Notes: generated from the letters alone by a model not told the origin. A stretch of 64,000 nt of DNA from Pithys albifrons albifrons (GCF_047495875.1 NC_092497.1:62001-126000); one strand, 5' to 3'; counted from the stretch's first letter, positions 48,031 through 59,181 are shown. Translations and numbers: made by a program.

Positions 48031-49985
48031 TGCGATAAATTGCGCTCGCTGGGCCGGTGCCAGCAGCTCCCGCTCTGTGTATCGGGTGTTCTCTGTGTGC
48101 CCTGTGCCATGCAATGCGCTCGCTGGGCCGGTGCCAGCAGCAGCAGCTCCAGCTCTGTGTGTCCGGAGCTCTCTGCGTGCCCTGTGCCATGCAATGCGCT
48201 CGCTGTGCCGGCAGCGGCAGCAGCTCCCGCTCTGTGTGTCCGGAGCTCTCTGTGTGCCCTGTGCCATGCAATGCGCTCGCTGGGCCGGTGCCAGCAGCAG
48301 CAGCTCCAGCTCTGTGTGTCCGGAGCTCTCTGTGTGCCCTGTGCCATGCAATGCGCTCGCTGTGCCGGCAGCAGCAGCAGCTCCCGCTCTGTGTATCGGG
48401 TGTTCTCTGTGTGCCCTGTGCCATGCAATGCGCTCGCTGGGCCGGCAGCAGCAGCAGCTCCCGCTCTGTGTGTCCGGAGCTCTCCCTGTGCCCTGTGCCA
48501 TGCAATGCGCTCGCTGTGCCGGCAGCAGCAGCAGCTCCCGCTCTGTGTGTCCGGAGCTCTCTGTGTGCCCTGTGCCATGCAATGCGCTCGCTGGGCCGGC
48601 AGCAGCAGCAGCTCCCGCTCTGTGTGTCCGGAGCTCTCCCTGTGCCCTGTGCCATGCAATGCGCTCGCTGTGCCGGCAGCAGCAGCAGCTCCCGCTCTGT
48701 GTGTCCGGAGCTCTCTGTGTGCCCTGTGCCATGCAATGCGCTCGCTGTGCCGGCAGCAGCAGCAGCTCCAGCTCTGTGTGTCCGGAGCTCTCTCTCTGTG
48801 CCCTGTGCCATGCAATGCGCTCGCTGGGCCGGTGCCAGCAGCAGCAGCTCCAGCTCTGTGTGTCCGGAGCTCTCTCTCTGTGCCCTGTGCCATGCAATGC
48901 GCTCGCTGGGCCGGTGCCAGCAGCAGCAGCTCCAGCCCTGTGTGTCCGGTGCTCTCTGCGTGCCCTGTGCCATGCAATGCGCTCGCTGGGCCGGTGCCAG
49001 CAGCAGCAGCTCCAGCTCTGTGTGTCCGGAGCTCTCTGCGTGCCCTGTGCCATGCAATGCGCTCGCTGGGCCGGTGCCAGCAGCAGCAGCTCCCGCTCTG
49101 TGTGTCCGGAGCTCTCTCTGTGCCCTGTGCCATGCAATGCGCTCGCTGTGCCGGCAGCAGCAGCAGCTCCCGCTCTGTGTATCGGGTGTTCTCTGTGTGC
49201 CCTGTGCCATGCAATGCGCTCGCTGTGCCGGCAGCAGCAGCAGCTCCCGCTCTGTGTGTCCGGAGCTCTCCCTGTGCCCTGTGCCATGCAATGCGCTCGC
49301 TGTGCCGGCAGCAGCAGCAGCTCCCGCTCTGTGTGTCCGGTGCTCTCTGCGTGCCCTGTGCCATGCAATGCGCTCGCTGTGCCGGCAGCAGCAGCAGCTC
49401 CCGCTCTGTGTGTCCGGAGCTCTCTGTGTGCCCTGTGCCATGCAATGCGCTCGCTGGGCCGGTGCCAGCAGCAGCTCCCGCTCTGTGTGTCCGGAGCTCT
49501 CTCTCTGTGCCCTGTGCCATGCAATGCGCTCGCTGTGCCGGCAGCAGCAGCAGCTCCCGCTCTGTGTGTCCGGAGCTCTCTGTGTGCCCTGTGCCATGCA
49601 ATGCGCTCGCTGGGCCGGCAGCAGCAGCAGCTCCCGCTCTGTGTGTCCGGAGCTCTCTGTGTGCCCTGTGCCATGCAATGCGCTCGCTGGGCCGGCAGCA
49701 GCAGCAGCTCCCGCTCTGTGTATCGGGTGTTCTCTGTGTGCCCTGTGCCATGCAATGCGCTCGCTGGGCCGGCAGCAGCAGCAGCAGCTCCCGCTCTGTG
49801 TGTCCGGAGCTCTCTGTGTGCCCTGTGCCATGCAATGCGCTCGCTGTGCCGGCAGCAGCAGCAGCTCCCGCTCTGTGTGTCCGGAGCTCTCTCTCTGTGC
49901 CCTGTGCCATGCAATGCGCTCGCTGTGCCGGCAGCAGCAGCAGCTCCCGCTCTGTGTATCGGGTGTTCTCTGTGTGCCCTGTCCG
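48031..49985. repeat. 77-bp CAG-containing minisatellite, about 25 copies
   Basis: The unit reads GCGCTCGCTGTGCCGG, CAGCAGCAGCAGCTCC, CGCTCTGTGTGTCCGGAG, CTCTCTGTGTGCCCTG, TGCCATGCAAT. Units vary in CAG number (3-5), in a GTGCCAG insertion, and between TGTCCGGAGCTC and TATCGGGTGTTC types. No stop codon occurs in any of the six frames across the array, giving frames of about 670-810 codons on + and about 690-710 on -. Because the unit is not a multiple of three, each frame cycles through the same three peptide motifs. It is a repeat and not a coding gene by any evidence here. Confidence 0.9.
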
Positions 49986-50450
49986 GGCCCAGCGCTGGCG
50001 GCACCGCAACCGGACCTTCGCGCATGCGCAGCGCCTCGCCCGCAGCGCCGTGTCACGTGGTACTGAAGGGCGGAATGGAAGCAGAGGGAGCAGCTTGGCA
50101 GGGTGTGCTTTGCTTGATCAAGTCTTGCCTCTTTTTTTCCTTTTCTTAGCAGGGCTTATCTGCCTTGCCTCGGAAGGAAGGGAATGTCCCGCAACTGTTT
50201 TCTTTTTCTGCGCTTCTCTGGCGCTGAGTCTGTGCCTGGGCCGTGCCACCTCTGTGGGTGTTGTCAGCGCTCGGGCGAGGCTTAAAATGTCCCGTAATTC
50301 CGGGGGCGGTTGTGCCACTCTCAAGATGGCGGCGGGGGCCTGCAACTCTATTGTTCCGCTTTGCACTCTATGGTCTTGGAGGTCTGGGCCGTCACCTCCG
50401 GCCTGCACTCAAGATGGCCGCCCGGACTACAATCAAGCTGGCGTCCGTAG
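49986..50450 (+). promoter_or_regulatory. CpG-island promoter with NRF1, E-box and two YY1 motifs
   Basis: The sequence directly after the 77-bp array contains GCGCATGCGCA (NRF1, 50,020-50,030), CACGTG (50,054-50,059), and two AAGATGGC(G/C)GC motifs (YY1, 50,333-50,343 and 50,411-50,421), in a CpG-rich context. This combination is typical of TATA-less housekeeping promoters, with YY1 sites overlapping or following the start. Strand is inferred from the YY1 orientation. Confidence 0.55.
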
Positions 50451-51103
50451 GCCCCCTCGGCTCTGATCGGCGGTTACCCGTCTGTCTGATCCCGAGCCTG
50501 CCCCCGCTCGCCGCGCCATCGCCCCGCGGGCTTCCCGCCCTGGGCCGGGACCGGGGGGGCTCGGCGGCGGCGGAGGATCGCGGCCGGCAGGCAGTCACCG
50601 GCGCCGGCAGCCCCGATCGGCGCCGCGGCGGGCACCGCCAGGACCCCGCGCTGGGAGCGCGCAGCTTCCGTTCGGCCCGGCCTGGGCCGCCGTGCACCCG
50701 CTGTCGGCCCTGCATTGCCGCGGTGTCCCCGCGAGCGGCACATGGCGACAGAGCCGATCCCCCGCCAGAGCGGCACATCGCGGCAGAGGCCGGGCGGGCC
50801 CTCGAGGAGGTCCCGACAGCGACGGCAGGGGCGGGACTCGAGAAACAGTTTTGCTGCTCCTGGGAAGAGTCAGGTCCCGAGGAAGTAAATCCTGAGTTGC
50901 CTGTTGAGCCTGGCAGAGACGCGGGGGCCGGGACATTGCGGGGAGGCGGCGCTGACTGCGGGGTCTGGAGGGAGAAGCGGCTGAAGCTGCGCGGGCTGTG
51001 CTTGTTCCCCCCCGTCCCCTCCGGCTCCCCGGGACTGCAGGGAATCCCCTTGGCTTTCCAGGGTCTTTGCTGCGCGGTTTCAGGATGGGCCAGTGAGGTG
51101 TAG
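50414..51103 (+). CDS. Hypothetical open frame in CpG island
   Basis: ATG inside the second YY1 motif (context AAGATGGCC) opens about 229 codons, beginning MAARTTIKLASVGPLGSDRR. The product is Arg/Pro/Gly/Ala-rich with no recognised domain, as expected of GC-rich noncoding DNA. It could contain a genuine short first coding exon, for example ending at GAGGAA/GTAAAT near 50,885. I consider a chance frame more likely. Confidence 0.15.
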   Translation: MAARTTIKLASVGPLGSDRRLPVCLIPSLPPLAAPSPRGLPALGRDRGGSAAAEDRGRQAVTGAGSPDRRRGGHRQDPALGARSFRSARPGPPCTRCRPCIAAVSPRAAHGDRADPPPERHIAAEAGRALEEVPTATAGAGLEKQFCCSWEESGPEEVNPELPVEPGRDAGAGTLRGGGADCGVWREKRLKLRGLCLFPPVPSGSPGLQGIPLAFQGLCCAVSGWASEV

Positions 51104-53410
51104 TGTACCTAGGATTTATTTCTGTTTCAGTCAGTGTGTTTCCCCTACGCTCTGTGATTTAACCCTTGCCACGGCAGGCCGGTTGCAGTGGAAGAAAGTA
51201 AAGCAAGCCCAGAGCCTGGCCTGGGCTGCCTCAGGCCTCTGCCAGGCCCAGAGGGGAAGAGTTAATAAAAGCTGGGTGAATAGGTGACCCACCTGCTTTC
51301 TGAATGTTTTATGCAGCGTGTGCTTTCCCTCCGTAGCCAGCACGGTCTGGGCTCCTTAATTCCTTCCAGGAACAGTGCAGAGAGCACAGACTGGATGCTG
51401 ACATGGCAGGGAAGCATCTGAGGGGCCCTCGGGGCACAAGGAGGGAGTGGCAGGAGTCTCATTTTCCCCCGCTGTGTTCCCTCAACTCAGAGAAATCCAA
51501 ACCTTAATTCTTTTTACCTACAGTGTGCTGGTTTCATTTGTTGGGGAAGGAAGACAACTTAGCACTTTCGACAGCATTTTCATAAACCTTTCTAGGCGCA
51601 GTGCTACAAAAATTTAGGCTGTTGTCCACTTCATTGTAAAGCACCAGAGAGCACCCCTATGCCAGGCGTTTCTGAAGCAAAATAACCTGGCAAGTGCAGC
51701 TTATCCTCAAACTGACAGGCATGGAGAGCAAATTACAGGGGGTCGATACATTGACAAAAAAAAAATCAGTATTCATCTGGATCCATGAAATAAATCAGGT
51801 GCAACATCCCCCACACTTTTTAGCGGTCCCTTTGCTTTAGGAGTTTCAAACCAAAACCCCACCACGTATTTCGAGAAGCAAAAACATCTTCTGGTGTTTT
51901 GCAATCCAGAAATCCACACATAGAGCAGCAGTTCGGTATTTCTTAAACCCAGCTGTGTCAGGCGTGTGTGTAAGAGCATCCAGCATCCCTGACTTTCCTT
52001 TGCATTGTGCCTTTATGGCTCCGTGGGGATGATTTCCTGATGCTTTGAAAGGGTCTCTTCACCTCAAAGTGCTCTTCTGTACTTGTATATCTGTTTTATT
52101 TACAGTTCTGTGGGCAGTGGCCAAAGTGCAGCAGGTGCCTTTGAGCTGCTCAGCTGACTTGGGGGACTGCCCTGTCTCCCTTCCGGCTTCTGATTCTGCG
52201 TCTTGCAGCTGTTGTGGAGATCAGCAGCTTGTTCTGGGCAGCTCTTGATTCCAGTTCCTCCAGAGATGGAAAGGGCCATTCTGATGTCCATCTTGTTCCT
52301 ATTTCTCGTGCTGGTGTCTCTGGGCCACTCATTTCCCCTGAGAACTCGCTGAGGAGTTCTGTGTCCTGCAAACTTGAGCCCTCGTTGGCACTTGCACTGT
52401 TGTAAGGACTGGCCGGAGTTAAATGCTCTTTCCAGGATGTTTTTTTGGGCCTGGATTCAGTCTGGCTATCACTGGATGATGGGCTGGTTTTCCTCCTTTG
52501 GACTCATGCAATCAAACTTTTGTGCCTGTGCTGAGGAGTTGCCTGTGAGTGAACTGCCTGTCCTGGGTGCTCAAAGGTTTGAGAGTTTTCTGCCCCTCTG
52601 GGGGTGGTTTGTGCCAATGCCAGGAGCTGACTGGCTCTGCCATCCCAGTCAGTCCAAGCAGCAAGGAGATTAAGCTCACCATGGAAATGCTCCCAGAGCT
52701 TCCCGAGGCTTGTTGATCACTGCTCTGGCATCTCTGCCACCCCAGGGCAGTTTGGCCTGGCATGTATTTCCCTCAATTGCTTCTGAGCCTGCCTTGGCAG
52801 GTGGGGGCAGAACACCCCTCTGGAATCCACAGATCAGCCCAGCTGCCATTTCCCCCAGGTGGGATTGGCTGTTTGCTCCTGTTAAAGAAGGGTTTGCCTC
52901 GATGTATCTGCTCTTGACAATCCCTCCTGTTTGGGCTCCCCCTCCCTTTTTTTCCCCATATGCTTGTTCCTGGATTATTGAACAACTCATCGTACAATGT
53001 TCCTGGGGATCAGGGTTAGCCAGCTGTGTCCTTTTTATGAAGAGAGGAATTGTCCTTGACTTTCTCCAGTTCCCAGGATTATCTCTGTCCTCTGGGAGTC
53101 TTAGACACAATCTCCAATGGATGTTTTGGACAAATTTCTGTCAGATCAAATTGCCCAAATTGTCACCAGAGAGTGACACTTCCCATTTACCAGGTTCCTG
53201 CCTAACCCTGTGAAATGCCTGGAGCCTGATGGGAGTTGTTGGAGCGAGGCAGAGGAGTTGGCTGAACACTCAGACTTGCAGGCTGTGGCTGGTTGAAGTG
53301 GTAGAGGGGTGCACTTGACAGGCAGCAAGCGAAAAGGAGTCTCTTGTTTGTAGGTAAGCAGTGAGAAATGTTGGTGTTTGGAAGGCTCATCATGTTTTCC
53401 TGTTTTTCAG
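51104..53410. other. Intron-like or intergenic sequence
   Basis: No exon or named repeat supported. An AATAAAA polyadenylation-like hexamer occurs at about 51,263. Frames of about 145-167 codons at 52,676-53,213 are open on both strands, but they lack ATG context, homology or splice signals. Confidence 0.4.
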
Positions 53411-53534
53411 TTACAGGCTCTGGCTGTAAATCGGACAGTGCAGGGTCTGTCCGTAGCAGAGCTCAGGGAAATGAAATGAAAGCAGATGTGAAGAAAGGCT
53501 TGGAATTGATGAAGGAACCAGAAACCAGGGGAAG
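53411..53534 (+). CDS. Candidate exon of an unrecognised gene
   Basis: 124 bp between CCTGTTTTTCAG and a GTAAAC donor, with one frame open throughout (reads VTGSGCKSDSAGSVRSRAQ, then Lys/Glu-rich). It lies downstream of the CpG-island promoter at 50 kb and could be the second exon of that transcript. The other two frames contain stops. No homologue recognised. Confidence 0.25.
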
Positions 53535-54524
53535 GTAAACATTCTTGTGGCATCTCTGAAAAAGCTCCTCCCGGGTCTTCTTTAATTCCTGCAACCAGGT
53601 TCTTAAGTGCTCTGCATGCAGTGCCTTCTGCAGACGTTACCAGCCATGCATGGTTTGCGCATTACAAGAAATCCTCATTTCAGGGGGTGTTATTATTCAT
53701 GCAGCTTTTGAAAAAAAGAGGCAGGACAAAATGGCCTGGCATAAGAAACACACACTGTGGCCCTTTGTAAGTCCCCACTAGTGCTGAGATTACAGAAATG
53801 GCAAAGTGTCAGTAGGTCAGGATTCACACAGGGCAAATTAACAGTATAGTAGTTTTTAAGGAAGCTTTCAAGTTTTTAGGAGTCAGATTCTTTTCAGAGG
53901 AGAATTCAATTGCTCTTAATCCTCCATATCATTCTGCTGAATGGCTGCCTCTGCTCCACTGAGAGCTGGGGTGGAAAGGGCCAAGAGACCTTAAAGCAGA
54001 AGCGGTAGGACCCCAGAGAGGAGCAAAGGGTTGGGGCAGTGGGGACTGTGTCAGTACTTGCTACAATCCACTGAGTAAAGTCAGAATTCTCTGGAATTGC
54101 TGAGCATTAGTATCAGTGCAGTGCTTGCCTTGTCCTTGTTCCTCATGCCAAGGATCTGTCCCACCTTCCAAGCTGAGAGGAGAAGGCAGGCTGGAAATCT
54201 CAGCCAGCTGACATTTACAAGGATATTATACAGTAGTTTGATTTTCTGAACAACCTCTTTCTCCCTGTTCTTCCACGGCTCACATTCCTCTCCCCTGCAT
54301 TTTTATCAGACAGAAGGAGAAGATGAAGAGGGAAAATGGAGGAGAGGAACTGCAGGAAAATCTCTTGTTCCATGGAAACGTCTCCTTCCTGGAAGCATCT
54401 GCACTGGGAACTTTGAAATGGCCAAGATAGGAATATTCTTCAGAAAGTGATCAGCTCCAAAGTAAGCAGGGCCAGGGGGAGGGGACAATCCTTCCAACTT
54501 GGAAATTAAGGGAAAAGTTAAAAG
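53535..54524. other. Noncoding sequence, nothing recognised
   Basis: Ordinary-complexity DNA without an identifiable gene, tandem repeat or transposon. Confidence 0.4.
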
Positions 54525-54740
54525 CAATGGAGTGAAACTTTTTCATTGAGAACTTACTGTGAGGGTGGGCAGGCCCTGGCACAGGGTGCCAAGAGAAGCT
54601 GTGGCTGCCCCATCCCTGGGAGTGTTGGCTGGGCCTTGGAGCACCCTGGGCTGCTGGAAGGTGTCTCTGCCTGTGGCAGGGGGTGGCACTGAAGGGGCTT
54701 TGAGGTGCCCTCCCACCCAAACTGCTCTATGATCCTGTGG
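54525..54740 (+). mobile_element. CR1 LINE, 3' end fragment
   Basis: Carries the hallmark avian CR1 3' sequence: GGCCCTGGCACAGGGTGCC, GAAGCTGTGGCTGCCCCATC, CTGGAAGGTGTCTCTGCC, and a terminal CTCTATGATCCTGTG. Only the 3' end is present, as is usual for 5'-truncated CR1 copies. No reverse-transcriptase frame is retained. Confidence 0.85.
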
Positions 54741-56771
54741 GCTTGGCAGTGTTAAATTTTGCCTGCTTAGCCTCATTATCTCATTGGAGGAGGATAAAAA
54801 GGAGGCACTGGTCCATGTTTTGAAGCCGCCTGTGTTCTGCTGGATGAAAAGGATTTATGCAATCATTAGCTGAGAACTTCCTGGGGTCGGTCACTTGGCA
54901 GGTGAACGCACTTAGTGGAGCAGTATTTTTATACTCCGTTCCCATTCCATACAGCCCTTGAATAGTTACTCTTGTTTAAGTAGTTACTCTTCTTTAATAG
55001 TTACTCTCTTTTACTCTAGTTTTAAACTAGATAACTGTGCTGTGCAACAGCTTAATCTGCCAAATTAACTTGACCATGGTTGAGCCCCAGTTGCAATCTC
55101 TTGGGATCCAGCTTGGCCTCAGTACCTGGAGTTCAGTTTCACTGGTGCAGGTGTTGAAAACCAGAAAGGAGCTCTAGAACTCAGAGATCATGAGGTTCAA
55201 CTACAGAGATTCTTTCTTAGTGAATACTGACTTTATTCAGCAAAAGTACAGTAAATAGATCTGACTGGAACAAAAAGACCTGTGGAAAAAGAACCTCCCC
55301 ACAGGAGCAGGGCATTCTCTGGGAGGCCTCAAACACTGAGTTAACTCCTGAAACTGCTCCTAAAAAATAAAACCCCTGTCATGCTTAAACACATTGGAAA
55401 GTAGATAGAGCACACCCTGTTCTTGGAAACTCCCTCCCCGTAAGGCTGAGGAAACAAACACTGACCACTGAAACACCTTCCCTAGGGATGGATTCTGAAC
55501 TCTCGGTATTTTAAGGATGCTGTAGGTTTTCACAGTCTGATAGAACAGCTGCTTTATTGGGTTGCATTCAGAGGCCATGCTACTGATCTCCACTGCCTAT
55601 AAAATACAACCCAAGCAGAAGAAGGCACAAGGCTTGGGTTGGCTCCCAGCAGGCAGCAGCCTCATTCCAGCAGGGACACTTTCAGGAGGACCCTCAAACT
55701 GTGCTTGTGCTTTCATGCTTTAGACAATGAGTGTGCATAACGAAATAATAAGGAAACCAGTATGTCACTCCTGCTTTGCAAGGACACCTCACCTCTCTTC
55801 AGGAAGGATCCTGAAAGCATCAGTTACAGGTTTATCATCCACTTTGTTAAACAAAGACAGGGGAAATTCACACCAACTTTGCAATCAGTGTTACCAATTT
55901 CCATTGTGCATTTTAGACACTACTTTCTACAGAACTATTCTCAATGACTTAGAGGTTATGGCACTGCAACACTCAAAAAATAAGCAATGTTACCAAAACA
56001 GAGCTGTATGTTGTAAGTTAAGGGAACTTTGTCCCTATGCCACAGGTGTTCCTTTTTAAAATTGATCCCTTCCAGTATAGCAGATTTGGCCAGGATTATC
56101 TGTAAATGTCTGAAGAGAAGACAGTTCACCAAGTCATAACTGTCAGCTCTTAGGATGGTCACCACAAGCACACAGAATCCCAGCCAGGCCCAACGGTACC
56201 TACTACAAAAACCAAGCTTAGGATCTCACAGAAGGATTGAATCTACCCCAGGCTTTCCCTTTTAGCACCAACAGGTATTGGGGATATTCCCACTTTCTAG
56301 GTACCTTTTCTTTTCCTGTGTAAGGCATTCAGGTTAAAAGTTAAGACCTGACTTTCTCAGGTGCCAAATCAGCAACCAAAACTGAGCTGTGGGGAATGAG
56401 GTGATCCTTCTGTTCACACATCCCACATGTACCACCAGGGATCCCAGGCATCCGTTTGCTGCATTCCAAAGCCTCTCACACTCACCTCAGTGACGCCAGA
56501 AACGACTCAACAAATGGACTCAACTAAAATGAGACAAGTTTTCAGAGAAAATAAGGGAAGCAGTTAAGTACATGCAACTCAAGAGACCTAAAAGGAATGG
56601 AGCTACCTGTCTTTCTGGCATTCTTTGGAAAAATGGGAGGTTACGCTCATCAGTTAAGCTGCTGCCAAGCCAAGGGAAGAGCATGTTAACTGTATCATTT
56701 ATTACTTTGCAGAGCTCCAGATATCACGGGCCCAAATCAGCCAGGGGTGCAAACGTGGGATTCTTTCATCA
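54741..56771. other. AT-rich intergenic sequence, possible minus-strand 3' UTR
   Basis: No exon supported. TTTATT at 55,232-55,237 reads as AATAAA on the minus strand, and short minus-strand frames (60-77 codons) follow, so this may be the 3' untranslated region of a gene on the other strand. Nothing in the sequence confirms that. Confidence 0.3.
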
Positions 56772-56919
56772 CGCAGAATCACAGACTGTTCTGAGCTGGG
56801 AAGGGACCCACAAGGATCATTGAGTCCAACTCTTAAGTCAGTGGCCCACATAGGGGATTGAACCCATGACCTTGGCATTATTACACCCAAGTTTTAACCA
56901 GCTGAGCTGATCTCAGGGT
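56772..56919 (-). mobile_element. tRNA-Ile/CR1 SINE (TguSINE1-like)
   Basis: On the minus strand the element begins with a tRNA-Ile-like head: AGCTCAGCTGGTTA (A box region), TAATAATGCCAAGGTC (anticodon arm) and GGGTTCAATCCCC (B box). It continues into a CR1-type tail containing GAGTTGGACTCAATGATCC and GGGTCCCTTCCCAGC, and ends TGATTCTG. A tRNA-Ile head with a CR1 tail is the published architecture of passerine TguSINE1, which supports a songbird host. The copy is full-length but diverged in the A box. Confidence 0.8.
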
Positions 56920-56977
56920 CCTTTGTTCCCTGCTCTCCCTTCGGCCCCCACCATGGAGTTGGAGGAAGCCGTCCCAG

Positions 56978-57139
56978 CTGCGGGAGCCGCCGGGCCCCGA
57001 GGGGGTTGCGGTGCTGCCCATCAGGGTGGTGGCAGGGGAGCAGGACAGGCTGTCCCGAGTGCGCTGCACACCCGCGACGGCTCTGCGTGGGCTGGGCTCG
57101 ATTAGCGCCCCAAGAGCCACGTGCTCCAGTTCAGCCCAG
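56978..57139 (+). pseudogene. Exon 1 of the set: first half of Calx-beta domain
   Basis: Reads GVAVLPIRVVAGEQDRLSRV, then RC; after a 1-nt loss (TGC-AC-ACC at 57,065-57,072) it continues in another frame as TRDGSAWAGLD, TAG (57,103), then PKSHVLQFSP. The exon should end in CCA-G at 57,139, because the next exon starts GT-GTG and completes G-V-T-H. The donor reads ATGAGG instead of GTGAGG. The acceptor position (GTCCCAG at 56,971-56,977) is inferred. Confidence 0.65.
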
Positions 57140-57199
57140 ATGAGGGAGCCTGGGAGGGAGGGCTGGAGTGGGGCTGTGACCAGGGGCACTCTGTGCAGG

Positions 57200-57755
57200 T
57201 GTGGTGGGTTTAGCCAGGCCTCGGTTTTGGTAAACCCTGATAATCTGACATAGATTAGAGGGGACAAGCATCGCCTGATGGGAGCAACCAAAAAGATATT
57301 TCATACCAGATGATTTCAAACTGAGATATAAATACAGTAGAGTAAGAGGAGTTTCTCAGCATCATGTCTGCAGTAGAGACAGGACACACTGCTACTGTCC
57401 TGCTGTGCTGGGCCTTGCTGCTGCAGCCACTACATCCCATTTTGTTTTAATTCTGTTTTTGCTCTTTCTTTTGGTTGCTTGCTAAATGTCTTTTGGGGTG
57501 CTTTATAGATGCAGAGTGATGAGATCTGTCTTCGATGGGAAGTAGAAAATTACTGTTATATCTAACTTGTGTCTGTGTGTGTTATATTGTAGTTTTCTTT
57601 AAATTTTTTTCTGTAGGAATATATATAATTATTTTAAGTTTAAACTTGTTTTGAGATTCCAGGTTTTTTTCCTCTCTCCCTTTTCTCAGTGAGAGGGGGA
57701 GAGAGACTGACACTCTGTGTTAAGCAGTTGGCATTTTGCCAGCTCAACCCAAGAT
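57200..57755 (+). mobile_element. Solo LTR, avian ERVL-like
   Basis: Starts TGTGGTGGGTTTAGCCAGG and ends TTTTGCCAGCTCAACCCA followed by AGATA, giving the imperfect inverted ends typical of avian ERVL-type LTRs. No internal retroviral genes are present, so it is a solo LTR. It lies inside the first intron of the degenerate FRAS1/FREM2-family copy. Target-site duplications could not be recognised (GCAGG left, GCCTG right), consistent with age. Confidence 0.55.
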
Positions 57756-58570
57756 AGCCTGTCAGAGCATTCAGGAGGTTTGGAAAAAGCCACTTGTTGC
57801 ATGAGGTTTACAACACAACACTGGTCTAACTGCTCCCAGTGACTGTAAGAAGGCAGAACATACCCTTAGATCTGGGGGGTTAGATTTGATTTGGGGTTTG
57901 CTCTTGGGCTTAGCACAGGCTTTGTGGGAAGTACGACCTGTCCAGCTCTTTAGTGTGTTACAGGTGGGTTGCAAGACTTTTCCCTGTTCTTCACATTAAA
58001 CGTGTCCTTTTCCCCCTCCTCTTCTGACTGCTGTAATTTTGTTATACAAAAAAGCTGATGTGTTAAGCAAAGGGTGATCAGACCAGAGGAGGAAGCACTG
58101 GCACCTGGCAGGCAGGAGCAGAGTCATCCTCAGAGGATGTGAGCCTCAACAGAGAGTTGTCAGGATCCAGTGGAACAGCTCAGACCGTCTTGCTGGACCA
58201 AGAGGCTCTGCACACCAGTGTGAGAGAGAGCAGGGGTGGGAATGTGCTTTGCTTCCTAAATTTTTAGTGCAGACAGTTACAAGACAGCCATTATTAATCC
58301 TCAGGTGGCATCTGCTAGTAAATCTGTCACTGGATCGACTGGATCAGTTGTCATAGCTGGAGTTTTATGTCTAGAGCAGACTCCTGTGGGGACAGGGCTA
58401 TATTATTAGCAGCGATGAGCGGCAATAAAATTTATAATGCGTATTTTATCATGAATGTCTCTGTGGTCACAGTCTGGAGCAGCAGCTTGCAGGGTTTTCA
58501 CAAGAACTTCAAGGCAAGTCTCTGATGATGAATCAAGCTCTCTCTGTTTATCTGGCATTGCCTCGCCCAG
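57756..58570. other. Remainder of pseudogene intron 1
   Basis: No exon or named repeat seen. It ends in a normal pyrimidine-rich acceptor (TCTCTGTTTATCTGGCATTGCCTCGCCCAG). Confidence 0.4.
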
Positions 58571-58758
58571 GTGTGACCCACATCGTGTTTAAGGTGGAGA
58601 TCATGTCCAGTGAAGACTGGGAATGGCACGAGTCCTTTTCTCTGGTGCTGGGCCCAGATGATCCAGTGGAAGCAGTTCTTGGAGACACCAGCACTGCAAC
58701 AGTGACTATTTTGGATCAGGAGGCAGCAGGGAGCCTGATTCTCCCAGCACCTCCCGTG
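58571..58758 (+). pseudogene. Exon 2: second half of Calx-beta domain
   Basis: Intact 188-bp exon reading THIVFKVEIMSSEDWEWHES, FSLVLGPDDPVEAVLGDT, then TATVTILDQEAAGSLILPAP. The Calx-beta end motif (V-T-I-L-D) is clear. Canonical GTGAGT donor at 58,759. Confidence 0.85.
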
Positions 58759-58906
58759 GTGAGTCGCTCATTGCAGCCGATGTGATTTAGTGCCCTGCGA
58801 GTACAGACTGAAATGAAATAGAGTGAAGAGCTGCAATGACTGGGAGGGAAGGATGGCTTTTTCCACCCCTTCCCTCAGCCCCAGGTGAATGCTGCCATCC
58901 CTGCAG

Positions 58907-59181
58907 GTTGTCACCCTGGCTGACTGCGACCGGGTGAAAGAAGTGACCGGGGACGGTGCTAAGAGATCCCCTTCCCCAGGCTACCCCCTGATCTGTGTCA
59001 CCCCCTGTGACCCACGCTTCCCCAAGCACACTGTCATGAGGGAATGCTGCAGCGAGGCTGGGATCACCCAGTCCTCCACACAGTTCAGCTGGGAAGCGGC
59101 AGCTCCCAGGGATGGGAACGGAGCCAGGTTGCCTTTCAGACCATCACCGACAACACCCCTTTCAGGAGCATCAACCACCAG
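58907..59181 (+). pseudogene. Exon 3, with 1-nt deletion
   Basis: Starts VVTLADCDRVKEVTGDG and reads SPSPGYPLICVTPCDPRFPK, CSEAGITQSSTQFSWE and DGNGAR in one frame. From TTTCAG (59,134) the conserved TITDNTPFRSINHQ is in another frame, so one base is missing between 59,129 and 59,134. Exon length is 275 instead of an expected 276. Splice sites CTGCAG and GTACCA are usable. Confidence 0.85.

Noticed and set aside
47720..50149. Long frame of about 809 codons over the CAG-rich array, superficially a Cys/Ala/Ser-rich protein
   Set aside because: All six frames of the 77-bp array are open, the unit is not a multiple of three, and no start, splice or homology evidence supports one frame.
52676..53213. 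Overlapping open frames of 144-167 codons as a reverse-transcriptase remnant
   Set aside because: I could not identify any reverse-transcriptase motif, and both strands are open, so I leave it unassigned.
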